Source: Microbacterium sp. cx-55 (GTDB lineage: Bacteria; Actinomycetota; Actinomycetes; Actinomycetales; Microbacteriaceae). From it: a stretch of 64,000 bases of DNA. A model generated the notes under the pieces. It did not search any database. It was not told the DNA's origin and saw only the letters and a list, made by a program, of their open reading frames with translations. The DNA is taken from NCBI RefSeq assembly GCF_021117345.1, contig NZ_CP088261.1, positions 2,232,001-2,296,000 on the forward strand, given 5' to 3'. The position numbers were made by a program, and so were the translations under genes. Positions 1 through 7,918 of the stretch are shown one piece after another. The first letter of the stretch is position 1. Each line of letters opens with the position of its first letter.

Positions 1-801
1 CGCGGGGTCCAGGATGCTGACGCCCGCGCGCTGCCACCGCCGCACAGTGCGCGCGTTCAACAGCCGCGCGGCCTCGGAGAGCTGCACCCGGTCGTTGACA
101 CCGAGAGCCGCGGCCGGGTCGGGCGCGATCCCGACGGCGATCCGCTCCCCCGCGCGGCGCGCGATCCCGACCACGTCGGTGAGGTACTTCTCACCCTGCG
201 CGTTCGCCTGCCCGACCTCGGGAAGGTGGCGGCGCAGCGCATCGGTCGTGAAGACGTAGACGCCCGCGTTGATCTCGTCGACCGCGGCCTCGTGATCGGT
301 GGCGTCCTTCTGCTCGACGATGCGCTCCACATCGCCCGCCGCGTCGCGGAGCACCCGCCCGTAGCCGGCCGGTTCAGCCAGCACGGCGCTCAGCAGGGTC
401 ACGGATGCGGACCGGTCGCGGTGGGTCGCGATGAGCGCCTCGAGGGTCACCGGCTCGAGCAGCGGCACATCACCGCTCAGCACGAGCACATCGCCGGCGA
501 AATCGCCGAGGCCGTCGAGACCGAGCTCCACCGCGCGTCCGGTGCCGGGCACGTCGTCCTGATCGACGACGACGGCATCGGGCAGAAGGTCGGCCACCGC
601 ACCGGCGACCTGCTCGCGCTCGTGCCGGACGACGACGACGATCCGCACCGGTGAGAGGGCAGCGGCCGTGTCGAGCACGTGCCCGACCAGGGGCCGGCCG
701 GCGAGCGGATGCAGCACCTTCGGCAATCGCGACCGCATCCGGGTTCCCTGGCCTGCGGCGAGCACGATGACGGCGAGCGGTGCGGTATGCGTCTCTGACA
801 T
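1..801 (-). CDS. glmU: Bifunctional GlmU (UDP-GlcNAc pyrophosphorylase / GlcN-1-P acetyltransferase), N-terminal part
   Basis: The reverse strand reads MSETHTAPLAVIVLAAGQGTRM, with the nucleotidyltransferase loop GQGTRM at residues 17-22 and the following Lys28. Further on are the uridyltransferase motifs LSGDVPLL, AGYGRVLRD, EQKDAT and EINAGVYVF. 267 codons are visible; the C-terminal left-handed beta-helix acetyltransferase domain lies beyond the left edge. GlmU makes UDP-GlcNAc in the cytoplasm for peptidoglycan and other envelope polymers. The ATG begins only one base after the discriminator base of the tRNA-Gln gene, so no conventional leader exists. No other in-frame ATG or GTG lies before the VIVLAAG core, which supports this start. 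Confidence 0.96.
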   Translation of the reverse strand, partial: MSETHTAPLAVIVLAAGQGTRMRSRLPKVLHPLAGRPLVGHVLDTAAALSPVRIVVVVRHEREQVAGAVADLLPDAVVVDQDDVPGTGRAVELGLDGLGDFAGDVLVLSGDVPLLEPVTLEALIATHRDRSASVTLLSAVLAEPAGYGRVLRDAAGDVERIVEQKDATDHEAAVDEINAGVYVFTTDALRRHLPEVGQANAQGEKYLTDVVGIARRAGERIAVGIAPDPAAALGVNDRVQLSEAARLLNARTVRRWQRAGVSILDPA

Positions 802-802
802 G

Positions 803-874
803 CTCCGCCGCCAGGATTCGAACCTAGACCTAACAGCTCCAAAGGCTGTCGTGCTGCCATTACACCACGGCGGA
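803..874 (-). tRNA. tRNA-Gln (anticodon TTG)
   Basis: The reverse strand folds as a complete cloverleaf. The acceptor is TCCGCCG paired with CGGCGGA, the anticodon stem is ACAGC/GCTGT around loop CTTTGGA (anticodon TTG, reads CAA), and the T arm is CTAGG-TTCGAAT-CCTGG. The discriminator is G73, usual for bacterial tRNA-Gln. CCA is not encoded: the bases after G73 are C and then the glmU ATG. It is probably cotranscribed with glmU. Confidence 0.97.
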
Positions 875-973
875 TCACCGCGCTTTCGGGCACGGCCGTC
901 CTCCAGTCTGCCATCTCGCCCGCGCTCTCACCCCGCACGCCGATCGGGACTCGCCCCCGGCCCCGGCACGCTC

Positions 974-979
974 GATAAT
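974..979 (+). promoter_or_regulatory. -10 element (GATAAT), leaderless promoter of the MarR gene
   Basis: GATAAT matches TATAAT at 5 of 6 bases and lies exactly 6 nt before the ATG at 986, so transcription should begin at or next to the start codon. No ribosome binding site is visible. Confidence 0.6.
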
Positions 980-985
980 GGGCAG

Positions 986-1483
986 ATGGCACACGAGTCC
1001 GATGAGGTCGACCGAATCGTCGGATCGTGGGTGACGCAGCGCCCCGACCTGGACTTCTCGCCGCTGGAGGTGCTCTCCCGCGTCGACCGGCTGTCACGCC
1101 ACCTCGACCGCGCGCGCCGCGACGCGTTCCGCCGCAGCGACCTCGAGCCGTGGGAGTGGGACGTGCTCTCGGCGCTCCGCCGGTCCGGCGAGCCGTTCCA
1201 GCTCAGCCCCAAGCAACTCCTGCAGCAGACGCTCGTCTCCAGCGGCACGATGACGAACCGCATCGACCGTCTCGTCGGCCGGCGCCTGGTCCGCCGCGAG
1301 GCCGACCCCGGCGATGGGCGCAGCATCCTCGTCATCCTCACCGACGACGGCCGCACGCGCGTCGACGCCGCCATCACGCGCCTGGTCGACGCCGAGGCGA
1401 TCCTGCTGCAACGCATCTCGCGCGGAGACCGCGACCGTCTCGCGGGGCTCCTTCGCAAGCTCTCGCTGGGATTCGACGCATGA
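986..1483 (+). CDS. MarR-family transcriptional regulator
   Basis: A 165-aa winged-helix regulator. It contains the MarR helix-turn-helix and wing: WDVLSALRRSG, LSPKQLLQQTLVSSGTMT as recognition region, then RLVRREADPGDGRSILV with the wing Asp and Arg typical of MarR proteins, followed by a C-terminal dimer helix. The ATG at 986 was chosen because the HTH lies at the usual distance and a -10 element sits 6 nt upstream. The stop overlaps the start of the next gene by 4 nt (ATGA), so the two are translationally coupled. The regulator may control the membrane protein behind it; its ligand is unknown. Confidence 0.9.
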   Translation: MAHESDEVDRIVGSWVTQRPDLDFSPLEVLSRVDRLSRHLDRARRDAFRRSDLEPWEWDVLSALRRSGEPFQLSPKQLLQQTLVSSGTMTNRIDRLVGRRLVRREADPGDGRSILVILTDDGRTRVDAAITRLVDAEAILLQRISRGDRDRLAGLLRKLSLGFDA

Positions 1484-2034
1484 GCGAGGGGACGCCCGAG
1501 AGCGTGGCCGGCAGCGACGGGACCGAGCCGGGACGCAGCGCACTCGAGCGATTCTTCGACGTGCGCTTCCGATCCGCCACCGCGATCTACGGTCTGATCG
1601 TCTTCACCTCGTTCATCACGATCTCCTCCGACGACATTGAAGAAGACGGCACGCCGATCTCGGCGGGCGGGATGCTGCTCGACGCGATACCGGCGCTCGC
1701 GATCTTCTACGCGGCGCACGTCTTCGCGCACACGCTCACCGATCACGGCGAGCGTGGCTTCGGAGTCGCGTTCCGCCGTGCCCTGCATCACTCGTCCGGA
1801 ATGCTCTACGCCGCGTTGCCGACCATCGTCGTGCTCGTGATCGGTTCGTTCACGGGCTTGACGGGACTCGACGCGTACAACTGGTCGGCGTGGGTTGCTG
1901 TCGTGGTGCTCGGCGTGCTCGGCTACGCGGCGTACAGCCGGCGCCGAAGCTCGGTCATCGTCCGGATCCTCGGCGCCGTCGGCACCGCGTTCCTCGGCTT
2001 CACCCTGATCATCCTCGAGTACGCGCTGCACTGA
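1480..2034 (+). CDS. Small integral membrane protein of unknown function
   Basis: 184 aa. An acidic N-terminal tail of about 35 residues is followed by about five hydrophobic segments: AIYGLIVFTSFITI, MLLDAIPALAIFYAAHVFAH, MLYAALPTIVVLVIGSF, WVAVVVLGVLGYAAYS, and VIVRILGAVGTAFLGFTLIIL. A His-rich stretch, AHVFAHTLTDHGERG, lies between segments 2 and 3. I do not recognise a named family with certainty. The start overlaps the MarR stop (ATGA), which suggests one transcript and a functional link. The last bases of the gene are included in the tandem repeat that follows. Confidence 0.8.
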   Translation: MSEGTPESVAGSDGTEPGRSALERFFDVRFRSATAIYGLIVFTSFITISSDDIEEDGTPISAGGMLLDAIPALAIFYAAHVFAHTLTDHGERGFGVAFRRALHHSSGMLYAALPTIVVLVIGSFTGLTGLDAYNWSAWVAVVVLGVLGYAAYSRRRSSVIVRILGAVGTAFLGFTLIILEYALH

Positions 2035-2113
2035 CTCCGGCCCGGCGGCGCGACCTCCCCGCACGCTCCGGCGGCCTCCGTCGCGCGCGCTGGCAACCTC
2101 CGTCGCGCGCGGC

Positions 2114-2176
2114 AACTCCTCCAGAATGCGGCATCCGGGGCTCCCCGGCCGGCCGACGCACGACTCTGGAGGAGTT
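2114..2176. repeat. REP-like palindrome, copy 1
   Basis: AACTCCTCCAGA at 2114-2125 and TCTGGAGGAGTT at 2165-2176 form a perfect 12-bp inverted repeat, extended outwards by CG-rich arms. It contains a GGAGG-like core. It lies between a plus-strand and a minus-strand gene end, so a role as a terminator is possible, but no T tract follows. Confidence 0.75.
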
Positions 2177-2282
2177 AGCGCGCGGCGAGCGTGCGCACCG
2201 AGGTCGCGCTGCACTGACGCCGGCCGGGCGGCGCGAGCCCCGCGCCCTCCCGCGAGCTCCAGCGACCTCCGTCGCGCGCTAC

Positions 2283-2345
2283 AACTCCTCCAGAACGCGG
2301 CTTCCGGGGCGTCCCGGCCTGCCGACGCACGACTTTGGAGGAGTT
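2283..2345. repeat. REP-like palindrome, copy 2
   Basis: AACTCCTCCAGA at 2283-2294 pairs with TTTGGAGGAGTT at 2334-2345, 11 of 12 bases, with GC-rich flanks as in copy 1. It ends 26 bp before the stop of the ABC-F gene on the minus strand. Confidence 0.7.
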
Positions 2346-2371
2346 AGCGCGCGGGCGGGGCGCGCACCGCC

Positions 2372-4159
2372 TCAGTCGGCGGTCTCGCTGAGCTCGAGCC
2401 AGCGCTCTTCGAGCTCGGAGTTCTCGCGCTCGAGCGCGCTGATCTCCGCCATCTCCGCCGCGAGACCCGCGTAATCGGACTGGTCGTGGTCGGCGAGCGC
2501 CGCCCGCCGCGTCGCGATCTGCTGGTCGAGCTTGCCGAGCCGGCGTTCGATGGCCGAGACCTCTTTCTGCACCGCGCGGAGATCGGCGCCGGAGAGCGCC
2601 TTCGCTCCGGATGCGGGAGCAGCCACCCGCTCCGACCCTCGCGGCACGTCGCGGCGCAGCCGCAGGTACTCCTCCACCCCGCCGGGGAGGTGCCGCAGAC
2701 GCCCGCCGAGGATGGCGTACTGCTGATCCGTCACCCGCTCCAGGAAGTACCGGTCGTGTGAGACGACGATCAACGTGCCCGCCCAGGAGTCGAGCAGGTC
2801 TTCGATCGCGGCGAGCATGTCGGTATCGAGGTCGTTGGTGGGCTCGTCGAGGATGAGCACGTTGGGCTGATCGAGCAGGATCAGCAGCAGCTGCAAGCGG
2901 CGCTTCTGCCCGCCCGACAGGTCTTTCACGGGCGTCGACAGCTGGGCCGAAGCGAACCCCATCCGTTCCAGCAGCTGCCCCGGGGTGAGCTCCTGGGCCT
3001 TGGAGCCGGCACCGATCGTGTAGCTCGTGCGCAGGTTCGAGATGACGACACGCACCGGGCTCTTCATATGCTCGTCAAGCTCGTCCATGCGCTGCGACAG
3101 GGTCGCGACCTTCACGGTCTTGCCGCGCTTGACGCGGCCGACGGTCGGCTGCACCGCACCTGAGACGAGCCCGAGCAGCGTCGACTTGCCGGCGCCGTTC
3201 ACCCCGAGGATGCCCGTGCGCTCGCCCGGAGCGATCCGCCACTCGACGTCGCGGAGAATCTCGCGCCCGTCGTAGGACACTCCCGCGTCCAGGAGGTCGA
3301 CGACGTCCTTGCCGAGGCGCGTAACCGCGAGCGACTGCAGCGAGACCCGGTCACGGATCTCGGGCACATCGGCGATGAGCTCGTTGGCCGCGTCGATGCG
3401 GAACTTCGGCTTCGTCGAACGCGCGGGGGCGCCGCGGCGCAGCCACGCGAGCTCCTTGCGGGCGAGGTTCTGCCGGCGCGCCTCGATCGCGGCCGACTGC
3501 CGGTCCCGCTCCACGCGCTGCAGGATGTACGCCGCGTACCCGCCGTCGAAGGGCTCGACGATGCGGTCGTGCACCTCCCAGGTGACCGTGCACACCTCAT
3601 CGAGGAACCACCGGTCGTGGGTGACGACGAGCAGACCACCGGAGCTGGCCGACCAGCGGCGCTTCAGATGCTCGGCGAGCCATGCGATGCCCTCGACGTC
3701 GAGGTGGTTCGTCGGCTCGTCGAGAGCGACCACGTCCCAGTCGCCCGCGAGCAGCTGCGCGAGCGCGACGCGCCGACGCTGCCCGCCGGAGAGCGTGCCG
3801 AGTGTCGCGTTCCAGTCGAGGTCGCCGACGAGGCCGGACAGGATGTCCCGGATGCGGGCCTCCCCCGCCCACTCGTGTTCGGGGGCGTCGCCGACGATCG
3901 CGTGACCGACGGTTTCGTCGTCGTCGAGCGTGTCGGCCTGGTCGAGCACGCCGACGGTCACGCCGCCGCGTCGAGTCACCCGGCCGCTGTCGGGTTCACG
4001 CCGGCCGGCCAGCATGGCCAGCAGACTGGATTTGCCGTCGCCATTTCGTCCGACGATGCCGATCCGGTCGCCCTCGTTCACGCCGAGTGAGACGGAGTCG
4101 AAGACGACGCGGGTGGGGTATTCGAGCTGAAGGGCCTCTGCCCCGAGAAGATGCGCCAT
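2372..4159 (-). CDS. ABC-F family ATPase (Uup-like)
   Basis: 595 aa with two ABC domains and no membrane segments. Domain 1 has Walker A GRNGDGKSS at residues 37-45, signature LSGGQRRRVALAQ and Walker B VVALDEPTNHLD. Domain 2 has [20 protein letters not shown] and [12 protein letters not shown]. Both carry the catalytic Glu. The linker between them is Arg-rich, and a C-terminal coiled coil (about the last 70 residues) resembles Uup. ABC-F proteins act on the ribosome in translation rather than in transport. The ATG at 4159 is preferred over one 22 codons upstream, because MAHLLGAEAL starts the domain and GGAAG precedes it. A resistance role is possible but not indicated. Confidence 0.93.
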   Translation of the reverse strand: MAHLLGAEALQLEYPTRVVFDSVSLGVNEGDRIGIVGRNGDGKSSLLAMLAGRREPDSGRVTRRGGVTVGVLDQADTLDDDETVGHAIVGDAPEHEWAGEARIRDILSGLVGDLDWNATLGTLSGGQRRRVALAQLLAGDWDVVALDEPTNHLDVEGIAWLAEHLKRRWSASSGGLLVVTHDRWFLDEVCTVTWEVHDRIVEPFDGGYAAYILQRVERDRQSAAIEARRQNLARKELAWLRRGAPARSTKPKFRIDAANELIADVPEIRDRVSLQSLAVTRLGKDVVDLLDAGVSYDGREILRDVEWRIAPGERTGILGVNGAGKSTLLGLVSGAVQPTVGRVKRGKTVKVATLSQRMDELDEHMKSPVRVVISNLRTSYTIGAGSKAQELTPGQLLERMGFASAQLSTPVKDLSGGQKRRLQLLLILLDQPNVLILDEPTNDLDTDMLAAIEDLLDSWAGTLIVVSHDRYFLERVTDQQYAILGGRLRHLPGGVEEYLRLRRDVPRGSERVAAPASGAKALSGADLRAVQKEVSAIERRLGKLDQQIATRRAALADHDQSDYAGLAAEMAEISALERENSELEERWLELSETAD

Positions 4160-4213
4160 GTTGCTTCCAGGGTAGGCGCTGCGCACGCGCCCGCGCCCCA
4201 CCCGCATCACAAC

Positions 4214-4241
4214 GGCCCCCGGCACCGGAGTGCCGAGGGCC
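4214..4241 (-). terminator. Terminator-like hairpin after the OpuC operon
   Basis: GGCCCCCGGCAC and GTGCCGAGGGCC form a 12-bp stem with one mismatch around a CGGA loop, 17 bp after the stop of the substrate-binding protein gene on the minus strand. No clear T tract is present, which is common in high-GC actinobacteria. Confidence 0.65.
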
Positions 4242-4258
4242 GCGCAGGGACGCGAACG

Positions 4259-5176
4259 TCAGCTCAGGTTGTTCTCCGCGAGCCAGTCCGCGGCGATGTC
4301 GGCGGCCGACTTCTCGTCGACGGTCGACTGCACGTTGAGGGCGACGAGGCCCTCGGGGGTCAGCGCGGCGCTGACCTTGTTGATCACGTCGGCGACCTGA
4401 TCCGCGACCGCGGAGCTGACGACCGGCACGACGTTGGACGCGAGGAACAGGCCCTCCGGGTCTTCGAGCACGACGAGGTCGTCGGTCTGGATACGGGGAT
4501 CGGCCGTGTACACGTTGGCGACGTTGACCGTGCCCGCGACCAGATCCTCGACCGTGGTGTCACCGGTCGGCGAGAACGCGACGTCAACGCCGTAGGTCGA
4601 CGACAGGCCGGTCGGGCCGTACGGGCGCTCGGCCAGCTCGGCCGGACCGCCGAGGGTCAACGGCACGTCGACGTTCGCGAGGTCGGCGATCGTCTTCAGG
4701 TTGTACTGCTCGGCGAAGGCCGCCGTGACCGTGTACGAGTCCTGGTCGCTGGCCGTCGACTGGTCGAGCACCTCGAGCCCCTCGGGGAGGGCGGCGGGCA
4801 GGGCCGCGTAGACCTCGTCGGAGGTGCGGGCCTCGGTCTCGGCGTCGAAGAACTGCAGCAGGTTGCCGGAGTACTCCGGGAACAGGCTGACCTCGCCGCT
4901 TTCGAGCAGGGGGATGTAGGCATCCCGCTGACCGATGTTGAACTGGCGCTCGACCGTGACGCCGGCACCCTCGAGGGCCTGCGCGTAGATCTCGGCGATG
5001 ATCTCGTTGGAGTAGTAGGCCTGCGAGCCGACGACGATGGTGGAGTCGGACCCCGTCGTGGCATCCGACCCTCCCTCGTCCAGCGGGTTGCTCGACGAGC
5101 AGCCCGCGAGCGCGAGTGCGGCGATCGCGACGCCGGCGAAACCGACGAGGCCCTTCCTGGTGCGTGCTGTGAACAT
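4259..5176 (-). CDS. Glycine betaine/osmoprotectant-binding lipoprotein (OpuAC/OpuCC-like)
   Basis: 305 aa. An N-terminal signal with lipobox LALAGC (Cys26) is followed by the QAT-family binding protein fold: IVVGSQAYYSNEIIAEIYAQ, FPEYSGNLLQFF, then YGVDVAFSPTGDTTVEDLVAGTVNVANVYTADPRI and a C-terminal LTPEGLVALN. These fit the OpuAC/ProX-type family that binds betaine, choline or carnitine. It is the last gene of the transporter operon, 46 bp after the second permease, and is followed by a hairpin terminator. The exact ligand cannot be told from sequence. Confidence 0.9.
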   Translation of the reverse strand: MFTARTRKGLVGFAGVAIAALALAGCSSSNPLDEGGSDATTGSDSTIVVGSQAYYSNEIIAEIYAQALEGAGVTVERQFNIGQRDAYIPLLESGEVSLFPEYSGNLLQFFDAETEARTSDEVYAALPAALPEGLEVLDQSTASDQDSYTVTAAFAEQYNLKTIADLANVDVPLTLGGPAELAERPYGPTGLSSTYGVDVAFSPTGDTTVEDLVAGTVNVANVYTADPRIQTDDLVVLEDPEGLFLASNVVPVVSSAVADQVADVINKVSAALTPEGLVALNVQSTVDEKSAADIAADWLAENNLS

Positions 5177-5222
5177 GATTCCTCTTTCTCGGTGGGAGTG
5201 CGTGGCCGGTCGACCGGGTGGG

Positions 5223-5975
5223 TCAGGCCGGAACGTTCGGGGAGGCGGCGACGGCTCTGCGGCGCCGCGCGGAACGGGAGGAGCCCGACGCGGAGACGGA
5301 TGCGGTGGCCCGTACGCCCTTCGGGACGGCGGCGTGCTGCAGAAGGGCGAACGCCCCGTCGAGGATCAGCGCGAGCGCGGCGACGAGGATGGCCCCGCCG
5401 ATGATGACCTCGAGCTGGCGCAGGGCGAGTCCGGTGATGATGTACTGCCCGAGGCCCCCGAGGCCGATGTAGGCCGCGATCGTCACGGTCGCGACGACCT
5501 GCAGGGTCGCGGCGCGAATGCCGCCGATCAGCAGCGGCAACCCGAGCGGCACTTCTATGCGCCAGAGGATCTGCCACTCCGTCATGCCCATGGCGCGGCC
5601 GGCGTCGATCACGCGTCGGTCGATCGCCTCGAAACCGGTGTACGCCCCCGCGAGCAGCGAAGGAACGGCCAGAACAACGAACGTGAGCACCGCCGCCTCC
5701 GGCTTGTGCAGCACCCCGAGCAGCAGCGTCAGCAGGATGAGCAGACCGAACGACGGGATCGCTCGCGCCGCGCCCGAGACCGCGATCGCGAACTCCCGTC
5801 CGCGGCCGGTGTGCCCGATGTACCAGCCGAGCGGGACGGCGATCACCGCCGCTACCGCCACCGACACCGCGGTGTAGCCGAGCTGCTGGGCGGTGGCGAC
5901 CGGGATCGACGTCATGGACGCGCTTCCGGCACCCCCGGAGAAGATCCACGCGATCGCGTCGCCGATGAGGTTCAT
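5223..5975 (-). CDS. Osmoprotectant ABC transporter permease (OpuCB/OpuCD-like)
   Basis: 250 aa with about six membrane segments and the permease EAA-type loop ALGMTEWQILWRIEVPLGLP (here with AMGMTE). The N-terminus MNLIGDAIAWIF leads into the first segment; the C-terminal tail is short, Arg/Ser-rich and cytoplasmic. The ATG at 5975 overlaps the stop of the preceding permease by 4 nt (ATGA). Together the two permeases form the heterodimeric channel expected for OpuC-type systems. Confidence 0.92.
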   Translation of the reverse strand: MNLIGDAIAWIFSGGAGSASMTSIPVATAQQLGYTAVSVAVAAVIAVPLGWYIGHTGRGREFAIAVSGAARAIPSFGLLILLTLLLGVLHKPEAAVLTFVVLAVPSLLAGAYTGFEAIDRRVIDAGRAMGMTEWQILWRIEVPLGLPLLIGGIRAATLQVVATVTIAAYIGLGGLGQYIITGLALRQLEVIIGGAILVAALALILDGAFALLQHAAVPKGVRATASVSASGSSRSARRRRAVAASPNVPA

Positions 5976-6661
5976 GCGCTCGCCCCCGCGGCCACGATCG
6001 GGGCGCGCCGTGCGCGCGGCACCGCGGCGCGGCGGGTCCACGGCATCAGCACGCGTCCGAGGACGACGAGCAGGCGATCGACGAGGAGCGCGAGAAGCAC
6101 CACGACGACGACGCCCGCGAGCACCTCCGGGATGATGCGGCGCTGCAGGCCGTTGGTGAACAGGTACCCGAGATTCGAGATGCCGACCAGGATGCCGACC
6201 GTCGCCAGCGAGATCGTGCTCGCGGCGGTGACGCGGAGCCCGGCGAGGATGACGGGCCCGGCGAGCGGGAAGTCGACGGCCCAGAAACGACGGAACGATC
6301 CGTACCCCATCGCCGTCGAGGCCTGCCGCACACCGGGATCGACCGAGTCGAGGCCGTCGGCGACCGATCGCACGAGGATCGCCACCGCGTAGATCGTCAG
6401 CGCGACGATGAGATTCGTCTCCGCGATGATCGAATACCACCCGGTGAGGCTCGGCAGCAGGATCAGCAACGCGAGCGAGGGGATCGTGTACAGGAGCCCC
6501 GTGATCGTGACGACTCCGCTGCGCACCAGACGGTAGCGCCAGGCGACCCAGCCGAGCGGGATCGCGACGACGAATCCGATGATCAGCGCCACGATGCTCT
6601 GACGCAGGTGCACGAGTGCCAACTCCCCGATCAGGGAGAGATTGTTCACCACCCAGTTCAC
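5972..6661 (-). CDS. Osmoprotectant ABC transporter permease
   Basis: 229 aa, about five to six membrane segments, with the coupling loop TAMGYGSFRRFWAVDFPLAGP that contacts the ATPase. Its start overlaps the ATPase gene stop by 4 nt and its stop overlaps the second permease start by 4 nt, so the three genes are translationally coupled. It belongs to the binding-protein-dependent transport inner membrane component family. Confidence 0.92.
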   Translation of the reverse strand: MNWVVNNLSLIGELALVHLRQSIVALIIGFVVAIPLGWVAWRYRLVRSGVVTITGLLYTIPSLALLILLPSLTGWYSIIAETNLIVALTIYAVAILVRSVADGLDSVDPGVRQASTAMGYGSFRRFWAVDFPLAGPVILAGLRVTAASTISLATVGILVGISNLGYLFTNGLQRRIIPEVLAGVVVVVLLALLVDRLLVVLGRVLMPWTRRAAVPRARRAPIVAAGASA

Positions 6662-7482
6662 GGCGTGGACTCACCCACGATCAGGCCCTGCGTGCGCCCC
6701 TCGGCATCCACGACGACCGTGCGGTCGCCCGTGCGACGCAGATGGAGGGCGCGCTTGCCCTTGTCGGCGCCGATGAACGCCGAGACGAAATCGTCTGCCG
6801 GGTTCTCGGTGATCTCGCTCGGGCTGCCGACCTGGAGCTTCTGCGCTCCCGCGGCGAGGATCACGACCTGGTCGCCGAGGAGGAACGCCTCGTCGATGTC
6901 GTGCGTGACGAAGACGACCGTCTTATCGAGCTCGCGCTGCAGCCGGATGAGTTCCTCTTGCAGCTCCGCCCGCACGATCGGGTCGACCGCCCCGAAGGGC
7001 TCGTCCATCAGCAGAATGTTCGGGTCGGCGGCGAGTCCCCGCGCGACGCCCACGCGCTGCTGCTGACCGCCCGAGAGCTGGCTCGGGTAGCGGTCGGCCA
7101 TCGCCTGGTCGAGGCCGACGACCTCCATCAGCTCGAGCGCCCGCCTCCGCGCGTCGCGCCGGCTCGTTCCGGTGAGGACGGGGACGGTCGCGATGTTCTC
7201 GGCGACCGTGAAGTGCGGCAGCAGGCCCGCGTTCTGCATGACGTACCCGATGCGGCGCCGCAGCTCGACGGCCGAGCCGTCGAGCACGTTCTCGCCGTCG
7301 ATCTCGATGACGCCCGCGGTCGGCTCGACCATCCGGTTGATCATGCGGAGCAGGGTCGTCTTTCCGCACCCGGAGGACCCGACGAAGACCGTCGTCTTGC
7401 GCGAAGGGATGACGAGGTCGAACCCCTGCACGGCGCGTGTGCCATCGGGGAACTCTTTGCTGACGCCGCGGAACTCGATCAT
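6658..7482 (-). CDS. Osmoprotectant ABC transporter ATP-binding protein (OpuCA-like, without CBS domains)
   Basis: 274 aa. Walker A GSSGCGKTT is at residues 35-43, then the Q-loop VMQNAGLLPHFTV, signature LSGGQQQRVGVAR, Walker B ILLMDEPFGAVDP and switch His in VFVTHDIDEA. OpuCA and ProV proteins usually carry two CBS domains that sense ionic strength. Here only about 40 residues follow the ABC core, so osmotic gating through CBS is absent. The ATG at 7482 is preferred over upstream starts because MIEFRGVSKEF begins the domain and GGAG lies 8 nt before it. DUF427 ends 19 nt upstream. Confidence 0.93.
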   Translation of the reverse strand: MIEFRGVSKEFPDGTRAVQGFDLVIPSRKTTVFVGSSGCGKTTLLRMINRMVEPTAGVIEIDGENVLDGSAVELRRRIGYVMQNAGLLPHFTVAENIATVPVLTGTSRRDARRRALELMEVVGLDQAMADRYPSQLSGGQQQRVGVARGLAADPNILLMDEPFGAVDPIVRAELQEELIRLQRELDKTVVFVTHDIDEAFLLGDQVVILAAGAQKLQVGSPSEITENPADDFVSAFIGADKGKRALHLRRTGDRTVVVDAEGRTQGLIVGESTP

Positions 7483-7501
7483 GCGTGACTCCGCCCGACG
7501 G

Positions 7502-7804
7502 TCAGGCCGACACCTCGACGCGCGGGTCGAACGCGACATAACCGGAGAAGTCCGACCCCACGCGCTCGATCGCGGTGGGGAGCGGATGCGGGTACGACCA
7601 CGCCAGATCAGCGTGCTGTTCGCCATCCGTCACGACGTGGAAGTACTGCGCGTCGCCCTTCCACGGACAGCGGTACGGCGTCGGGCTCTCGCTGAGCGCT
7701 CCCGCGGCGATGGACGCCGGCGGGAAGTACCAGTTGCCCTCGATGCGAAGGAGGTCCTCGTCTGCCGCCTCTGCCAATACCGCGTCGCCCAAACGTGCCT
7801 TCAT
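7502..7804 (-). CDS. DUF427 domain protein
   Basis: 100 aa, a complete DUF427 domain. It shows the family pattern WYFPP, then TPYRCPWKGDAQYFHVV, then DLAWSYPHPLPTAIE and GYVAFDP. DUF427 proteins are small beta-rich cytoplasmic proteins with no settled function. A GGGAGG ribosome binding site lies 6 nt before the ATG at 7804. Only 19 nt separate its stop from the ATPase gene, so it may be the first gene of the transporter transcript. Confidence 0.9.
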   Translation of the reverse strand: MKARLGDAVLAEAADEDLLRIEGNWYFPPASIAAGALSESPTPYRCPWKGDAQYFHVVTDGEQHADLAWSYPHPLPTAIERVGSDFSGYVAFDPRVEVSA

Positions 7805-7850
7805 GGTTGCCTCCCGGCCCCATCCGTGCCGCGGATCCGCAGCGTGTCAC

Positions 7851-7856
7851 ACGCTA
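7851..7856 (-). promoter_or_regulatory. Possible -10 element (TAGCGT) for DUF427 and the OpuC operon
   Basis: TAGCGT on the minus strand, 47 nt before the DUF427 ATG, in the 114-bp gap behind the acetyltransferase gene. It fits TANNNT, but no clear -35 is seen. Confidence 0.3.
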
Positions 7857-7918
7857 CCGGCGCCCACCGACACGAGGGCCGAGGATTGCGCTCCGTGACG
7901 GCGTATGGCAGGCCGAGG

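Larger units (their letters stand above)
2022..2371. repeat. Two-copy tandem repeat filling the intergenic region
   Basis: Copy 1 (2022-2204) and copy 2 (2205-2371) both begin CGCGCTGCACTGAC and continue through a GC-rich stretch to CCTCCGTCGCGCGC, AACTCCTCCAGA, a middle part, then GGAGGAGTTAGCGCGC. The offset is 183 bp at the start and 169 bp at the palindrome; copy 1 carries a small internal duplication of CCTCCGTCGCGCGC. The first copy includes the last 13 bases of the membrane-protein gene. No gene is visible here. Each copy contains one palindrome. Confidence 0.85.
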
